This document shows, in pieces, positions 27,261 to 36,578 of a DNA stretch of 64,000 nt. The notes beneath the pieces were generated by a model, which was not told the DNA's origin, ran no database searches, and was given only the letters and a program-made list of their open reading frames with translations. Numbering within the stretch: position 1 is the stretch's first letter; each line of letters starts with the position of its first letter. This stretch comes from Chryseobacterium antibioticum. GTDB taxonomy: Bacteria; Bacteroidota; Bacteroidia; Flavobacteriales; Weeksellaceae. The stretch is from NCBI RefSeq assembly GCF_012927325.1, contig NZ_JABBGI010000005.1, forward strand, positions 1 to 64,000, in the 5' to 3' direction. Both the position numbers and the translations under genes were made by a program.

Positions 27261-27587
27261 ATGGAAAAATTAATCCCTGATTATAAAAGAATCTATAACG
27301 ACATTATTGTAAAAGAGTTTCCGGATAAGAGAAATTGTTGCATGCGACTATTACAGAAAGAAAGCTTATCTGTTATGGATATTATAGAACTGAACGAAAA
27401 AATTTTCGGCATCCCAGACAAAGGTACTTTTGCAGCCAATCAGAGGCACCGTTCATATAAAAAGACAGATATTCTTAAAATGCTTGATTACCAGAAAAAA
27501 AATCAACTCAACAATACTCAACTTGCCATTCATTTTAAATTAAGCCGTAACACAGTCACCAGATGGAAAAAAAGCTTCGTGATATAA
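27261..27587 (+). CDS. Small helix-turn-helix protein, second of a pair (copy B)
   Basis: 108 aa, the same length as its paralogue at 15356-15682. Shared blocks are 'PDYKRIYNDIIVKEFPDK', 'ESLSVMDIIELNEKIFG' and the HTH 'NQLNNTQLAIHFKLSRNTVT' with 'RWKKSF'. The 166-bp gap to the first HTH gene is similar to copy A. The pair order and spacing are thus conserved between the two loci, arguing for a functional unit. Confidence 0.75.
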   Translation: MEKLIPDYKRIYNDIIVKEFPDKRNCCMRLLQKESLSVMDIIELNEKIFGIPDKGTFAANQRHRSYKKTDILKMLDYQKKNQLNNTQLAIHFKLSRNTVTRWKKSFVI

Positions 27588-27824
27588 AGCGCAAGCAGAT
27601 TTTCTCTTTAAAGTAAAGCATTCAGGGCGTGTGATTTGAAGTTTTTCAAGAAAATCCCGATTATATTTTGCGGTTATACAAATGCTTTGGTGTATAAATT
27701 CTAGCTTTTCTTTATATTATTGATAGTAGGGAGTCAATCATTTATCTTAAACTAAAAATAAAATCCATTATTTTGATGAGGGACGCAATTTTTATAAACA
27801 TATTAGATTTTAAATTATTTAGAA

Positions 27825-27911
27825 ATGTCAGAAAACTATATTATTAATGGGTTCGCTATAACTATTATTATAATTGGATTTGTAATTCTTAGGCAGAGAA
27901 TGAAAAAGTAA
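27825..27911 (+). CDS. Possible 28-aa single-span membrane peptide
   Basis: An ATG-initiated frame encodes 'MSENYIINGFAIT' followed by a hydrophobic stretch 'IIIIGFVIL' and a basic end 'RQRMKK', the pattern of a small inner-membrane protein. It lies in a 540-bp gap without other genes. Length gives little statistical support. Confidence 0.3.
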   Translation: MSENYIINGFAITIIIIGFVILRQRMKK

Positions 27912-28130
27912 GGAGGACATTTTTGTCAAAACTCACTTTCATGATATATGTATTAAGTTAAGTAAATGCAGCTTTTTAAGCTAAGTTTTTTAACTGTTCG
28001 TTTATTGAATAATTTTATTTACTAGAATTGTTTCCTAAATATTTTTCAAAATAACTTTATAGAAAATTAATTCAAAAAAATAAAGTTAATTCGTAAATAA
28101 GTACTATCTTTTTACGATTATTTATAAACA

Positions 28131-29069
28131 ATGCTACGTCGAATAAGGAATTATATAGAGAATCTGCATATTGATACCGATGAGGATAGATTTAAACGTC
28201 TTGATGCCCAAAGATTAAATTTATTCGCGTTTTCTATAGGCATTATTTTGCTTTTGAGCAGTTTCAGGGATTTACTGTTTGGGTTCCAGAGTTATTTTTG
28301 GGTTTTGTTTATATTGGGGGTTATTTACCTTCTTCTTTTCTTTTTTACAAAGGCTCGCCAAAATGTGCTGGTATCTCTCGCCACTATAGAACTGTCCATG
28401 TTGTTGGTCTTCTTTTTTTCCTCCACTACAGGTTTTGGAAATGGCGTGTCATTATATTATTTTTTGCTGTTTACTGTTTCACTGTTTATTTTTAATACAA
28501 GGAAAACATCAAAGTATAACATAGTTGTTTTTGCTACTGCATTTGTTCTATTCCTTATAAGTCATTATTATGATTTTAGGATATTTGGAGAGGTGTACAA
28601 TTTAGAATATTCAAAAAATCAGAGATTCGTTACCTTTTTAGTCGTATTTACGGGATTTTCTGTTCTTGGATATTTTATCCTGTCAAAACATTTTACGGTT
28701 TTGGAACTATACCAGAAGGGGCTTCGTAGCGAAAAAATAATCGCCGATATGCGTGAAAAGCTTAACCGTAAAGACGATATGGATTTGGAGAACCTGGTAA
28801 AACTGGCCATGAATGACGATATCGCTTTCATTCCCAAAATAAAATCTTCATTTCCTAACTTATATGATAACCTCATGGAAATAAACAGTGCTATGACATC
28901 TGATGAGTTCAAATTATGTGCCCTTCTCAAGCTTGGTTTTACCACAAAAGACATCGCGGAATATAATCATATTTCAGTGCGGACAGTTCAGACGAGGAAA
29001 AGCAGACTGAGGAAATCATTCGGAATATCTGCTGATATAGATCTGTACAAATGGATAGATACTTTATAG
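28131..29069 (+). CDS. Membrane protein with C-terminal LuxR-type HTH
   Basis: 312 aa. Residues ~30-190 hold about six membrane spans ('LFAFSIGIILLLSSF', 'FWVLFILGVIYLLLFFF', 'LLVFFFSSTTGFG', 'YNIVVFATAFVLFLISH', 'FVTFLVVFTGFSVLGYFIL'). The C-terminal ~65 residues are a LuxR/GerE HTH ('MTSDEFKLCALLKLGFTTKD', 'IAEYNHISVRTVQTRKSRLR'). A membrane-embedded sensor that binds DNA directly is likely. It sits between the HTH pair B and a surface-protein gene. Confidence 0.8.
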   Translation: MLRRIRNYIENLHIDTDEDRFKRLDAQRLNLFAFSIGIILLLSSFRDLLFGFQSYFWVLFILGVIYLLLFFFTKARQNVLVSLATIELSMLLVFFFSSTTGFGNGVSLYYFLLFTVSLFIFNTRKTSKYNIVVFATAFVLFLISHYYDFRIFGEVYNLEYSKNQRFVTFLVVFTGFSVLGYFILSKHFTVLELYQKGLRSEKIIADMREKLNRKDDMDLENLVKLAMNDDIAFIPKIKSSFPNLYDNLMEINSAMTSDEFKLCALLKLGFTTKDIAEYNHISVRTVQTRKSRLRKSFGISADIDLYKWIDTL

Positions 29070-29331
29070 TTTGGAGTAGATCTGTTTTATGATGAAATTC
29101 TTAAATTTCTTACCGATTTCTATGCAGTTATTGATCTCACTCCACTTTTAAACCCCTGACTATAATTTTATTTTCGTTTAACTTGTTTCCTAGAGTTAAA
29201 CGTTTTTTTTATTTTAAAAAATTTAACGAGCATAATATACATACTATTAAATACACATAAAAAATATAATTATCCGCAAAATAATATTGAATATTTAACA
29301 TAAATTTCATTTTAATGTAAATTAATTTTAC

Positions 29332-29339
29332 TACTTTTG
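29332..29339 (+). promoter_or_regulatory. Bacteroidota-type -7 box TACTTTTG
   Basis: Fits TAnnTTTG, 95 bp before the ATG at 29435. The whole 29070-29434 gap is AT-rich and shows no gene. Confidence 0.45.
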
Positions 29340-29434
29340 AATAGAGAGATTTCATCAATACACTTTTATATATATTAAATTCTCATTGAAAAATTAAAAT
29401 TGATATGATTTAATTAATTTCTAAACTAAAACCC

Positions 29435-30634
29435 ATGAAAAAAAAATTACACACCCTCGTTTTATTTTTCGCTTCCTTAATGACGTATGCCCAAGTAGGA
29501 ATTAATACGACTTTACCAGATCCCTCTTCAGTACTGGATATTGTATCTACCACTAAAGGATTATTGCCTCCAAGGGTCAATCTTACCTCGACAACAGTAC
29601 AGATAGGTACTGCCGCTAATGCAGCAGGATTACTTGTATACAATACCGGTACTGCATTACCTAAGGGATATTATTTTTGGAATGGCACAGAATGGAGATC
29701 TGTGGACAGCTCTTCGGCCGTCAATGCGATTGCAACATTAAATTGTAGTGGAGCTATACTAGATCCTCAACAGACGGTAACAGGCGGCACTCCTCTTGTT
29801 ACAGGAACAATACTTAAAATCCCCTATACTGTAGCTAATGGCGGTAAATTTACAGGAACCACCCTGAGCTCTGTAGGTAACCCGGCAGTTACTGCAACTA
29901 TTACAGATAATAAAGTAGAATCCGGTTCCGGTTCATTATCATTTAGTATTTCCGGAACGCCAAATGCATCACAAACTTCTCCTGCGGGGATCACTTTTGA
30001 TTTAACTCCATTTATTACCTTAAACCCTGGATTTACAGGCTGCAGCAGTATAACTGTAGGTAAACAAGTAAATGCTGATATTAAAAGCCTGGCAGTAATG
30101 GATTATCTAAAATTTATTACCGATACCAACGGAACTAAAGGCTTTTCTGTAGAGGCTACAACTCCTGATGGGCTGTATACTTTCAGGGTTTTTCTTAGAC
30201 ATTCTCTTCAGACGGCCGCAGCAACAGCGATTAATAGTACTACTCAGGTACAATTTGCGGATGTACAAATAAGGAATAATTCAGCGGCTAATAAGGTTTT
30301 AATGTGGAATAATTCAACTGAATACGGAGCCTATATCGGCCAGGCAGGTAATACTTTAACAGCGGTTCCAAATTTGTTTGGAGGAGATGTTGATTCTGGG
30401 AATAACTGGACTACAAGTACAACGGCTACAAGAGTATATTGGGGTGACGCGGGCATTTACCAAGGTTCTAATAGTGGACCTGAATATAGATATTACAGCT
30501 GGATAGATACATCTACTACGACAAAGGTGGCCTATACAGCTTATATGATGGCAGGGGCAGTTGGCGGACAGACAGGCACTAATCCGGCTACCATGAAGGT
30601 CTTTATAAAAATAGATCAGATTACTGCTCCATAA
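29435..30634 (+). CDS. Secreted surface protein, 'QVGINTTLPDPSSVLD' type
   Basis: 399 aa; signal peptide 'TLVLFFASLMTYAQ'. The mature N-terminus 'VGINTTLPDPSSVLDIVSTT' and 'GLLVYNTGTALPKGYYFWNG' are shared in style with 23907 and 25186. 'TEWRSVDSSS' is followed by a variable beta-rich body ('GSGSLSFSISGTPNAS') and an Ala/Thr-rich end. It is monocistronic, with a promoter box at 29332 and a terminator at 30669. Probably a surface or matrix protein; function unknown. Confidence 0.75.
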   Translation: MKKKLHTLVLFFASLMTYAQVGINTTLPDPSSVLDIVSTTKGLLPPRVNLTSTTVQIGTAANAAGLLVYNTGTALPKGYYFWNGTEWRSVDSSSAVNAIATLNCSGAILDPQQTVTGGTPLVTGTILKIPYTVANGGKFTGTTLSSVGNPAVTATITDNKVESGSGSLSFSISGTPNASQTSPAGITFDLTPFITLNPGFTGCSSITVGKQVNADIKSLAVMDYLKFITDTNGTKGFSVEATTPDGLYTFRVFLRHSLQTAAATAINSTTQVQFADVQIRNNSAANKVLMWNNSTEYGAYIGQAGNTLTAVPNLFGGDVDSGNNWTTSTTATRVYWGDAGIYQGSNSGPEYRYYSWIDTSTTTKVAYTAYMMAGAVGGQTGTNPATMKVFIKIDQITAP

Positions 30635-30668
30635 GATTCGATTCTAAAAACACGCACACAAAGATTGG

Positions 30669-30697
30669 AGAAGCCTATATTAGTAGGCTTCTTTTTA
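30669..30697 (+). terminator. Rho-independent terminator
   Basis: Stem AGAAGCCTA / TAGGCTTCT with a TATTAG-type loop, followed by TTTTATT. It lies 35 bp after the stop of the surface-protein gene. Confidence 0.8.
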
Positions 30698-30970
30698 TTG
30701 ATATAAACTTTCAGACTGCGTAAAAACATTGACATATTAGAGGCACAATTATTCCATCGAAAACCTTCTTTACATTATGTTGTCGCCTATTTTACAACAT
30801 AAGTATGCTATAGTCTTGTATTCAGTAGATTCTATTACCATGATAAATTTATTTGAGATTAATAAAACCATCTTATCAATTTTATATAAATAAAAAATGG
30901 GCTAATCTAAAATTATCAAAACTAAAATCTGAACTCTATCTACAAAGAAGTGATCAACCTCAAAATATTT

Positions 30971-31009
30971 CAAAAAAAAATCAGATAAACATTAATGTTT
31001 ATCTGATTT
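30971..31009 (-). terminator. Rho-independent terminator of the cold-shock gene
   Basis: The palindrome AAATCAGATAAACAT / ATGTTTATCTGATTT is followed, on the minus strand, by a run of nine T. It lies 40 bp beyond the stop of the cold-shock gene. Confidence 0.75.
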
Positions 31010-31049
31010 TGCTTTATATGGAGAAAGATTGTTAACCTATCTTCTTAAA

Positions 31050-31241
31050 TTAAGCCACACGCACGTTAACTGCGTTAACTCCTTTTTTACCATTCTCTAA
31101 ATCGAATGTTACCGTATCGTTTTCACGAATATCATCTTTTAAACCTGATGAATGTACGAAAATATCCTGACCTCCATTTGAAGGTGAAATAAAGCCAAAA
31201 CCTTTGGCATCGTTAAAGAATTTTACTGTTCCTTGTTGCAT
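31050..31241 (-). CDS. Cold-shock domain protein (CspA family)
   Basis: 63 aa, one complete cold-shock OB fold. It starts 'QQGTVKFFNDAKGFGFISPS' with RNP1 'KGFGFI', followed by RNP2 'DIFVHSSGL'. These aromatic residues bind single-stranded RNA or DNA; the usual role is RNA chaperone and translation control. The gene is alone, with its own terminator. The upstream minus-strand region (31242 onwards) is AT-rich and long enough for the extended 5' leader typical of csp genes, but no specific structure could be assigned. Confidence 0.92.
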   Translation of the reverse strand: MQQGTVKFFNDAKGFGFISPSNGGQDIFVHSSGLKDDIRENDTVTFDLENGKKGVNAVNVRVA

Positions 31242-31871
31242 TGTATTGTATTATTAAATTATTGTATTTATTGCTATTTTTTGGCTATTGTGCCATTATC
31301 ACATTGATGATACCATCAACACAATAATAAATCGATTTGTAAACAAGAAATTATGTTGGTATTTTTAAGAATTTGAATAAGATTCCAGTTCAAAAAAGGT
31401 ACTTCACCTGTTATATTGATAACAAAAATTAGCGGCTGAAAAAGCGAAGACTGAGAGAAAAGAGTAAACTCAAAAGTTTCAGAAGAAGCATCGGCAGGAG
31501 CCTGATTATTTTACAAATGTAGTTATAAAATATTAAATAACAAAATAAAAGTATAATTTATTTTGTTATTCGTAAAATTAACGCCCCATAAACAAAAATA
31601 TAATTTTCAGTTTTTCCACTATGAATCGACACCAAAGCACGACAAATCCTATAAAAATGAGCTCTTAAAAAAGTAATTAGCAGCCTATTGCTGAATCCTA
31701 TACATTCAATACTATTATGCTAATAAAAATAGAATGAGATGCTCAATCAATTGGGTTTTCACACTAAAATTCACTAATATTCATTGAACCTATTTAATTT
31801 AGTAGCAATAATTTTATAAATTTGGTGCTTTTTTTGAAATAAATAACTTTAATAAAATAAAACTAAATCAA
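31242..31871. other. Divergent regulatory region, no gene seen
   Basis: 630 bp between the cold-shock gene and the KAS III-like gene. It probably holds the csp leader and promoter (about 31242-31350) and the promoter of 31872. A short imperfect palindrome 'TGATGATACCATCA' lies near 31303. Confidence 0.4.
31817..31824 (+). promoter_or_regulatory. Bacteroidota-type -7 box TAAATTTG
   Basis: TAAATTTG fits TAnnTTTG, 48 bp before the ATG of the KAS III-like gene. Confidence 0.5.
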
Positions 31872-32930
31872 ATGGCTAGTAAAATTATTGGCGTAGGAAA
31901 TTGCATCCCTTCAGAAATAATTAACAACTCAGACTTTCAAAACCATTGTTTTTTTGATGAAAATGGGGTAAAATTAAGCCAAGACAATACAACGATTGCT
32001 CAAAAACTTACCGCTCTCACAGGTATTGAGCAGAGGCGTTATGCGTCTAAAGAATTAACCACCTCAGATCTTGGTCTTATGGCAGCTAAAAAAGCAATAG
32101 AAAATTCACAGATTGACCCGGAAACACTAGACTACATCATATTTGCCCATAACTTTGGAGACGTTCCGCATGGAAAAATTCAATCTGATGCAGTCCCTAG
32201 CTTAGCATCACATGTTAAGTATCAACTAGGCATTAAGAATAATTATTGCGTGGCTTATGACCTGCTATTTGGCTGTCCTGGCTGGCTTGAGGCATTAATA
32301 CATGCTAATGCATTTATTAAATCTGGCATGGCAAAGAAATGCTTGATCATAGGAGCCGAAACTTTATCCCGGGTCGTTGACATTCATGACAGAGACAGCA
32401 TGATTTACGGAGATGGCGCAGGCGCGGTAGTACTAGAAGCAACAAAAAATGACACGGGCATACAATCTCATCTGTCAGCTTCTCATACCTACAAAGAGAA
32501 AGACTATCTCTATTTTGGAGAGTCGTACAATCCTGAGAGTTCTTCCGGAACAAGATTTATTAAAATGGATGGCCGAAAAATATATGAATTTGCTCTTTTA
32601 AACGTCCCCCCTGCTATGAAAAAGTGCTTTGATGAAAGTGGATATCAAATAGATCAATTAAGCAAAATTATCATCCATCAGGCGAATGAAAAAATGGATG
32701 AAGAGATCGTAAAGCGCTTTTACAAACTCTATAATATGCCGACTCCTAAAGACATAATGCCTATGGTGATTGGCAAATTAGGAAACAGCAGTGTGGCAAC
32801 TATACCGTCGCTACTTTCTATGATTATAAATAATGAACTTCCAGCACATACTATAAAGGAAAATGACATCATACTATTTGCCTCGGTTGGGGCGGGTATG
32901 AATATCAATGCGGTAGTGTATAAATTTTAG
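31872..32930 (+). CDS. 3-oxoacyl-ACP synthase III (KAS III)-like condensing enzyme
   Basis: 352 aa, thiolase fold. The catalytic Cys is in 'LLFGCPGWLEAL' (about residue 135), His in 'IIIHQANEKMDEE' (about 269), and Asn in 'KLGNSSVATIPSLL' (about 305), the Cys-His-Asn triad of FabH-type enzymes. 'SMIYGDGAGAVVLEA' is the typical glycine-rich segment. KAS III starts fatty-acid chains by joining an acyl-CoA to malonyl-ACP. It stands alone rather than with plsX or fabD, and the Cys context differs from housekeeping FabH ('C.G' vs 'CPGW'). It may therefore be an accessory enzyme for branched lipids, flexirubin-like or other secondary products. Confidence 0.8.
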   Translation: MASKIIGVGNCIPSEIINNSDFQNHCFFDENGVKLSQDNTTIAQKLTALTGIEQRRYASKELTTSDLGLMAAKKAIENSQIDPETLDYIIFAHNFGDVPHGKIQSDAVPSLASHVKYQLGIKNNYCVAYDLLFGCPGWLEALIHANAFIKSGMAKKCLIIGAETLSRVVDIHDRDSMIYGDGAGAVVLEATKNDTGIQSHLSASHTYKEKDYLYFGESYNPESSSGTRFIKMDGRKIYEFALLNVPPAMKKCFDESGYQIDQLSKIIIHQANEKMDEEIVKRFYKLYNMPTPKDIMPMVIGKLGNSSVATIPSLLSMIINNELPAHTIKENDIILFASVGAGMNINAVVYKF

Positions 32931-33051
32931 ACTAGAAAATAAAATTCACAGCACCATTTGACGCTAAAAAGAGACCGTAAAAGACTGACTGGTACAAATA
33001 AAATATAAGAAATTTTACATTCTTTGGAATCACACAAAACCTGAACATAAA

Positions 33052-33182
33052 ATTTACATTGAAAATCAACTACTTAAACAATATAATTGTAATAGATCAT
33101 CTACAAAAGTCTTCAAGGATGATCCTGTTATGATCATACTTGCCAAACGGTGCCACTTTAAAACAAGTGGCGCCGTTTTTTT
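33052..33182 (+). ncRNA. Candidate small RNA with strong terminator (copy 2)
   Basis: Body 'ATTTACATTGAAAATCAACT...', 'GATCATCTACAAAAGT', 'GATGATCCTGTTATG', then the hairpin AAACGGTGCCACTT / AAGTGGCGCCGTTT (33145-33178) and T-run. The body matches 16655-16740 over about 90 nt and the hairpins are homologous. It lies 120 bp after the KAS III gene and 175 bp before the next gene, so it could be the 3' UTR or an independent RNA. The terminator itself is well supported. Confidence 0.5.
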
Positions 33183-33356
33183 AAATCACCAGATCTGTTA
33201 TTACATTTATTTTTTATACAAATTAATAATCCATTTCTCAATCCTCTAAAAAAGTCAACAGTATTAATATGAATTCGTTTTATCCATTCGTACGAAAGAG
33301 GTATATTTAAACCATAATATCCCAAAACAAATCTTTAACACCACCTTTATAAAAAA

Positions 33357-34493
33357 TTGATTTATACAACACTTTTAAATATTGCTATTTTCCAGGGAAT
33401 AGTCTTAGGCCTGGTTATTTTAAAGTCTTCCCTATTCAACAGTAAATCAAATAAATATTTAGCCTACTTAATATTTACACTTTCAATTAAATTACTGACT
33501 CAGGTTTTTGAGATTCAGCAGGTATTTACCTCCTATCCTCTTCTGCGTTTTATAGACAACATCGAGTGGGTATTTTTAATGCCTGCTTTCCTATTCCTGT
33601 TTATTATAAACAGGATTGATCATCCTGGAAAATATAAACAAAAAAATTATTTGTGTTTTATTCCATTTGCCTATTCCGCTGTCCTTAACATTATAAACGA
33701 TCTTGATCATGTTGCAGGGATTTATACTATTCCTGAGCCAGGCATCTTTATCATCCAAATACTGGGTCTGATTCAACTTTTTTTAGCCGTTACATTCATC
33801 CCACTCCTTCCGCTTTACTCTTATTTTATGATAAGACATTTAAAGGATTCACAGGAAAAAAAATGGATACTTACCTTACTAACCATTGTTTCTTCAGTGC
33901 TACTTGTTTGGCTTGTTACCGCTCTAGCCGGCTTACTTCTTGACTATGACATTTCTTCTACTATGAGTGCCCTGGCTTTATGTGCAACATTCATCATTCA
34001 TTGGACAGCTTATATAGGCATTTACAAATATAAACTTGCCAAAAACAAAGAGGCTATCTACCATTTTCTAAATAATGATTCGGTTATTTCGTATCCCAAT
34101 CTGCCAGTTGTACACAATAGTACACCACAAGAATATAAGGAATCTATCACGGCTGATAATATTTATTTTCAAAAATTGGAAATACTTTGCAAAGATCATC
34201 ACATTTATACCGACAATACATTAAACAGGGAAAAAGTAGCTGAAAAACTAGGCATAAGCGCGGGATATCTTTCACAAATTGTAAACACGATAACAGGAGA
34301 CAACTTTGCCCATTATATCAATCAATACCGAGTGGAAGCTGTCAAGGAAATGATATCAAATTCGGAATATGAAAACTATACTTTGTTGACAATGGGATTA
34401 GAATCTGGGTTTACCTCAAAAACGACTTTTTACAATGCCTTTAAAAAAGTGACCGGCCAAACACCCAATGAATACAAAAATAGCAGCAAATAA
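33357..34493 (+). CDS. Membrane AraC-type regulator (7-TM sensor)
   Basis: 378 aa. The N-terminal ~225 residues carry about seven hydrophobic spans ('LLNIAIFQGIVLGLVIL', 'YLAYLIFTLSIKLL', 'WVFLMPAFLFLFII', 'VLLVWLVTALAGLLL', 'SALALCATFIIHWTAYIGIY'). The C-terminal AraC domain has two HTHs ('VAEKLGISAGYLSQIVNT' and 'TMGLESGFTSKTTFYNAFKK'). The frame begins at a TTG; the next in-frame ATG would remove the first spans, so TTG initiation is the better choice. Its partner may be the beta-barrel gene 90 bp downstream. Confidence 0.8.
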   Translation: MIYTTLLNIAIFQGIVLGLVILKSSLFNSKSNKYLAYLIFTLSIKLLTQVFEIQQVFTSYPLLRFIDNIEWVFLMPAFLFLFIINRIDHPGKYKQKNYLCFIPFAYSAVLNIINDLDHVAGIYTIPEPGIFIIQILGLIQLFLAVTFIPLLPLYSYFMIRHLKDSQEKKWILTLLTIVSSVLLVWLVTALAGLLLDYDISSTMSALALCATFIIHWTAYIGIYKYKLAKNKEAIYHFLNNDSVISYPNLPVVHNSTPQEYKESITADNIYFQKLEILCKDHHIYTDNTLNREKVAEKLGISAGYLSQIVNTITGDNFAHYINQYRVEAVKEMISNSEYENYTLLTMGLESGFTSKTTFYNAFKKVTGQTPNEYKNSSK

Positions 34494-34583
34494 GTACCAT
34501 TTTATCCATTTTTAAGCTTTTGAAACCCGTCTTAATTTTTATTATTTGAGTTTTGCACTTAAATAATTCAAATTAAATTTTTT

Positions 34584-35123
34584 ATGAAAAAGAGCTTTTT
34601 GCTACTCATCATTTTGTTTGCTTTTTATACTGTCAAGGCTCAAAATGAAAATGATTCAAATCCTAATCAGAAAAAAAAAGAAATTAAACTGAATCTTATC
34701 TCGCCGTTATCCGGCGCTTTCGAAGTAGGTTTTGAACGGCACCTCAACAAAAATTCATCACTGGGGATCTCTGCATTTATTGTTTATGATCACACAAAAG
34801 ATGAGGATACGAATTATTACATCTCCCCTTATTACAGATATTATTTTGGCAAAAAATACGCTTCCGGTTTTTTTGTCGAAGGATTTGGAGCGTTTACGTC
34901 CATTGATGGAAAAAAGGTATATTCACCAGACCACCTGACATTCACTGAAAACAAAGATGTTTATGATGTTGCCCTGGGTGCAGGCCTTGGCTATAAACTA
35001 GTCACAAAAAAAGGATTGGTTTTTGAAGCCAACGCAGGCTACGGAAAACTTTTGTTCAATGCAGACAAAACAGATCATGGCGTGGTTGCAAAGTATGGAT
35101 TGAGTATTGGCTATCGATTTTAA
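34584..35123 (+). CDS. Outer-membrane beta-barrel protein (DUF3575-like)
   Basis: 179 aa with a signal peptide ending 'YTVKAQ'. The mature part alternates amphipathic strands ('EIKLNLISPLSGAFEVGFER', 'SSLGISAFIVYDHT', 'NYYISPYYRYYFGKKY', 'GFFVEGFGAFTS', 'DVALGAGLGYKLVTKKGLVF') and ends '..KYGLSIGYRF' with the terminal Phe needed for BAM-mediated insertion. It lies 90 bp behind the AraC membrane regulator and ahead of a terminator at 35201. Role unknown. Confidence 0.8.
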   Translation: MKKSFLLLIILFAFYTVKAQNENDSNPNQKKKEIKLNLISPLSGAFEVGFERHLNKNSSLGISAFIVYDHTKDEDTNYYISPYYRYYFGKKYASGFFVEGFGAFTSIDGKKVYSPDHLTFTENKDVYDVALGAGLGYKLVTKKGLVFEANAGYGKLLFNADKTDHGVVAKYGLSIGYRF

Positions 35124-35200
35124 TATCAGCTCTATCTAAAAACTAAAGCATAACAAGGCTTTTGTTTGCGGTGGATACAGTACAAAACAGAAGAAGGAAT

Positions 35201-35233
35201 AAAATCCCAACGAGTGGGGTTGGGATTTGTTTT
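35201..35233 (+). terminator. Rho-independent terminator
   Basis: Stem AAATCCCAAC / GTTGGGATTT with loop GAGTGGG, followed by GTTTTTG. It lies 80 bp after the beta-barrel gene. Confidence 0.75.
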
Positions 35234-35371
35234 TGTAAATGTTGACCAATACATAGAAAAAGTTTAGCCAAGTCTTAAGTCAAAAGTTCAATAGAATTAA
35301 CGTTAATTGTGATAGCCGTTGGCTTTGTAAATAGCGACCCTAACTTAAAACTCTTGTAGGCGCTGTTTTTT

Positions 35372-36313
35372 TTACTTGTTTTTTGAGGAAGTCAGACAGT
35401 TTCCGTATGCATCAATCAAAGCTTCTGCTACAATTTTGGGGTCTTGCTGATGTATTCCGTGGCTATAACGCGGCAACAAGATAAGCCGGCTATTGCTGTT
35501 ATTTTTTATCATCTCTGCATAATGGTTTATTCTTAATTGATCCAACTCTTTCCACCACGGGATTAAGTTGATCCCTAATTTCAGATTTTCGTTCATTTCT
35601 GTTTCATAATGTTCAATATGCTTGTTGTATGAAATCATTACGGTTACAGGAATGTCCTTAAGGGGTTGTAAGGACTTATATTTTTTAAAGAATTCCGGTG
35701 AACTTTCATTTAGCTCTCTCTTTGCTTCATTTCGAAAACCATCTGATGCTGAGGTATCATTTATGATGTTTTTAAGGTTTATCACAAATAATCCCCTATA
35801 GCCTGTAGAGCTTGATGTGTTTATTTTCACTTTATTGTCTTCGTCTTTTGTAAGCATAAAATCTGTCGGATCTATGAAAAACAAGCCGCAAATTTCATTT
35901 GGATACATTGAGGCATAAAAACGTATAAACGGTCCGCCTATAGAGTGTCCTACTAATAGATAAGGCGGGCTTATTTTTAAAGCTGCCAATAAATCGTGAA
36001 GCCTTTTTATAACATCTTCATCTGTTTTTATGGAAGTATCGATTTCTGACTCTCCAATCCCATTCCTATCATAAACTATCCCTGCAAAACTTTTTTGAAT
36101 GAAAGGAAACAAACTTCCATAGCCTCCGCCTCCCGAACCGAGACCACTTTCAAAGACTACTATTGGTTCATTAGCTTTTCTTTCATCAAGTCCAAAAGTT
36201 TTATAGGCCATTTGCTTATTGTTAATGGATACAAATTTTCTTTCAGAAGTCTGCGAAAAAACAAGTGTTATTGAAAAAAAAGTAATAAATACAGATATTA
36301 TTATGGATTTCAT
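35372..36313 (-). CDS. Secreted alpha/beta hydrolase
   Basis: About 313 aa from the ATG at 36313; the frame opens 14 codons earlier, but this start gives a clean signal peptide ('IISVFITFFSITLVFSQ'). Catalytic elements are the oxyanion 'FESGLGSGGGGYGSLFPFIQ', nucleophile Ser in 'LLVGHSIGGPFIRFYA', the acid probably Asp in 'LFFIDPTDFM', and His in 'PRYSHGIHQQDP'. Exported esterase, lipase or peptidase-like hydrolase; substrate unknown. Single gene, convergent with the beta-barrel gene. Confidence 0.82.
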   Translation of the reverse strand: MKSIIISVFITFFSITLVFSQTSERKFVSINNKQMAYKTFGLDERKANEPIVVFESGLGSGGGGYGSLFPFIQKSFAGIVYDRNGIGESEIDTSIKTDEDVIKRLHDLLAALKISPPYLLVGHSIGGPFIRFYASMYPNEICGLFFIDPTDFMLTKDEDNKVKINTSSSTGYRGLFVINLKNIINDTSASDGFRNEAKRELNESSPEFFKKYKSLQPLKDIPVTVMISYNKHIEHYETEMNENLKLGINLIPWWKELDQLRINHYAEMIKNNSNSRLILLPRYSHGIHQQDPKIVAEALIDAYGNCLTSSKNK

Positions 36314-36578
36314 CTTTTTTGATTTGGTATAAGAACACGCATATGTATTAAACAATATTAATGAATTTTTAAATACATAACCCAGATTTCATCAATTTAA
36401 TACCTCGCTGAATTCCAGTGCAAAATGTTAGCGGTGTATAGGATTAAGAAAAGCACCAGTAATATTCTGAAGATATTATTAATCTTATCTGTTTCTTCTG
36501 AAATAAGAAGTTAAATATCAATTTCCGAAGTCTTTAAATGAGTAAATTAGTACCGAATTAAAATGCGCTAAGATTTCT

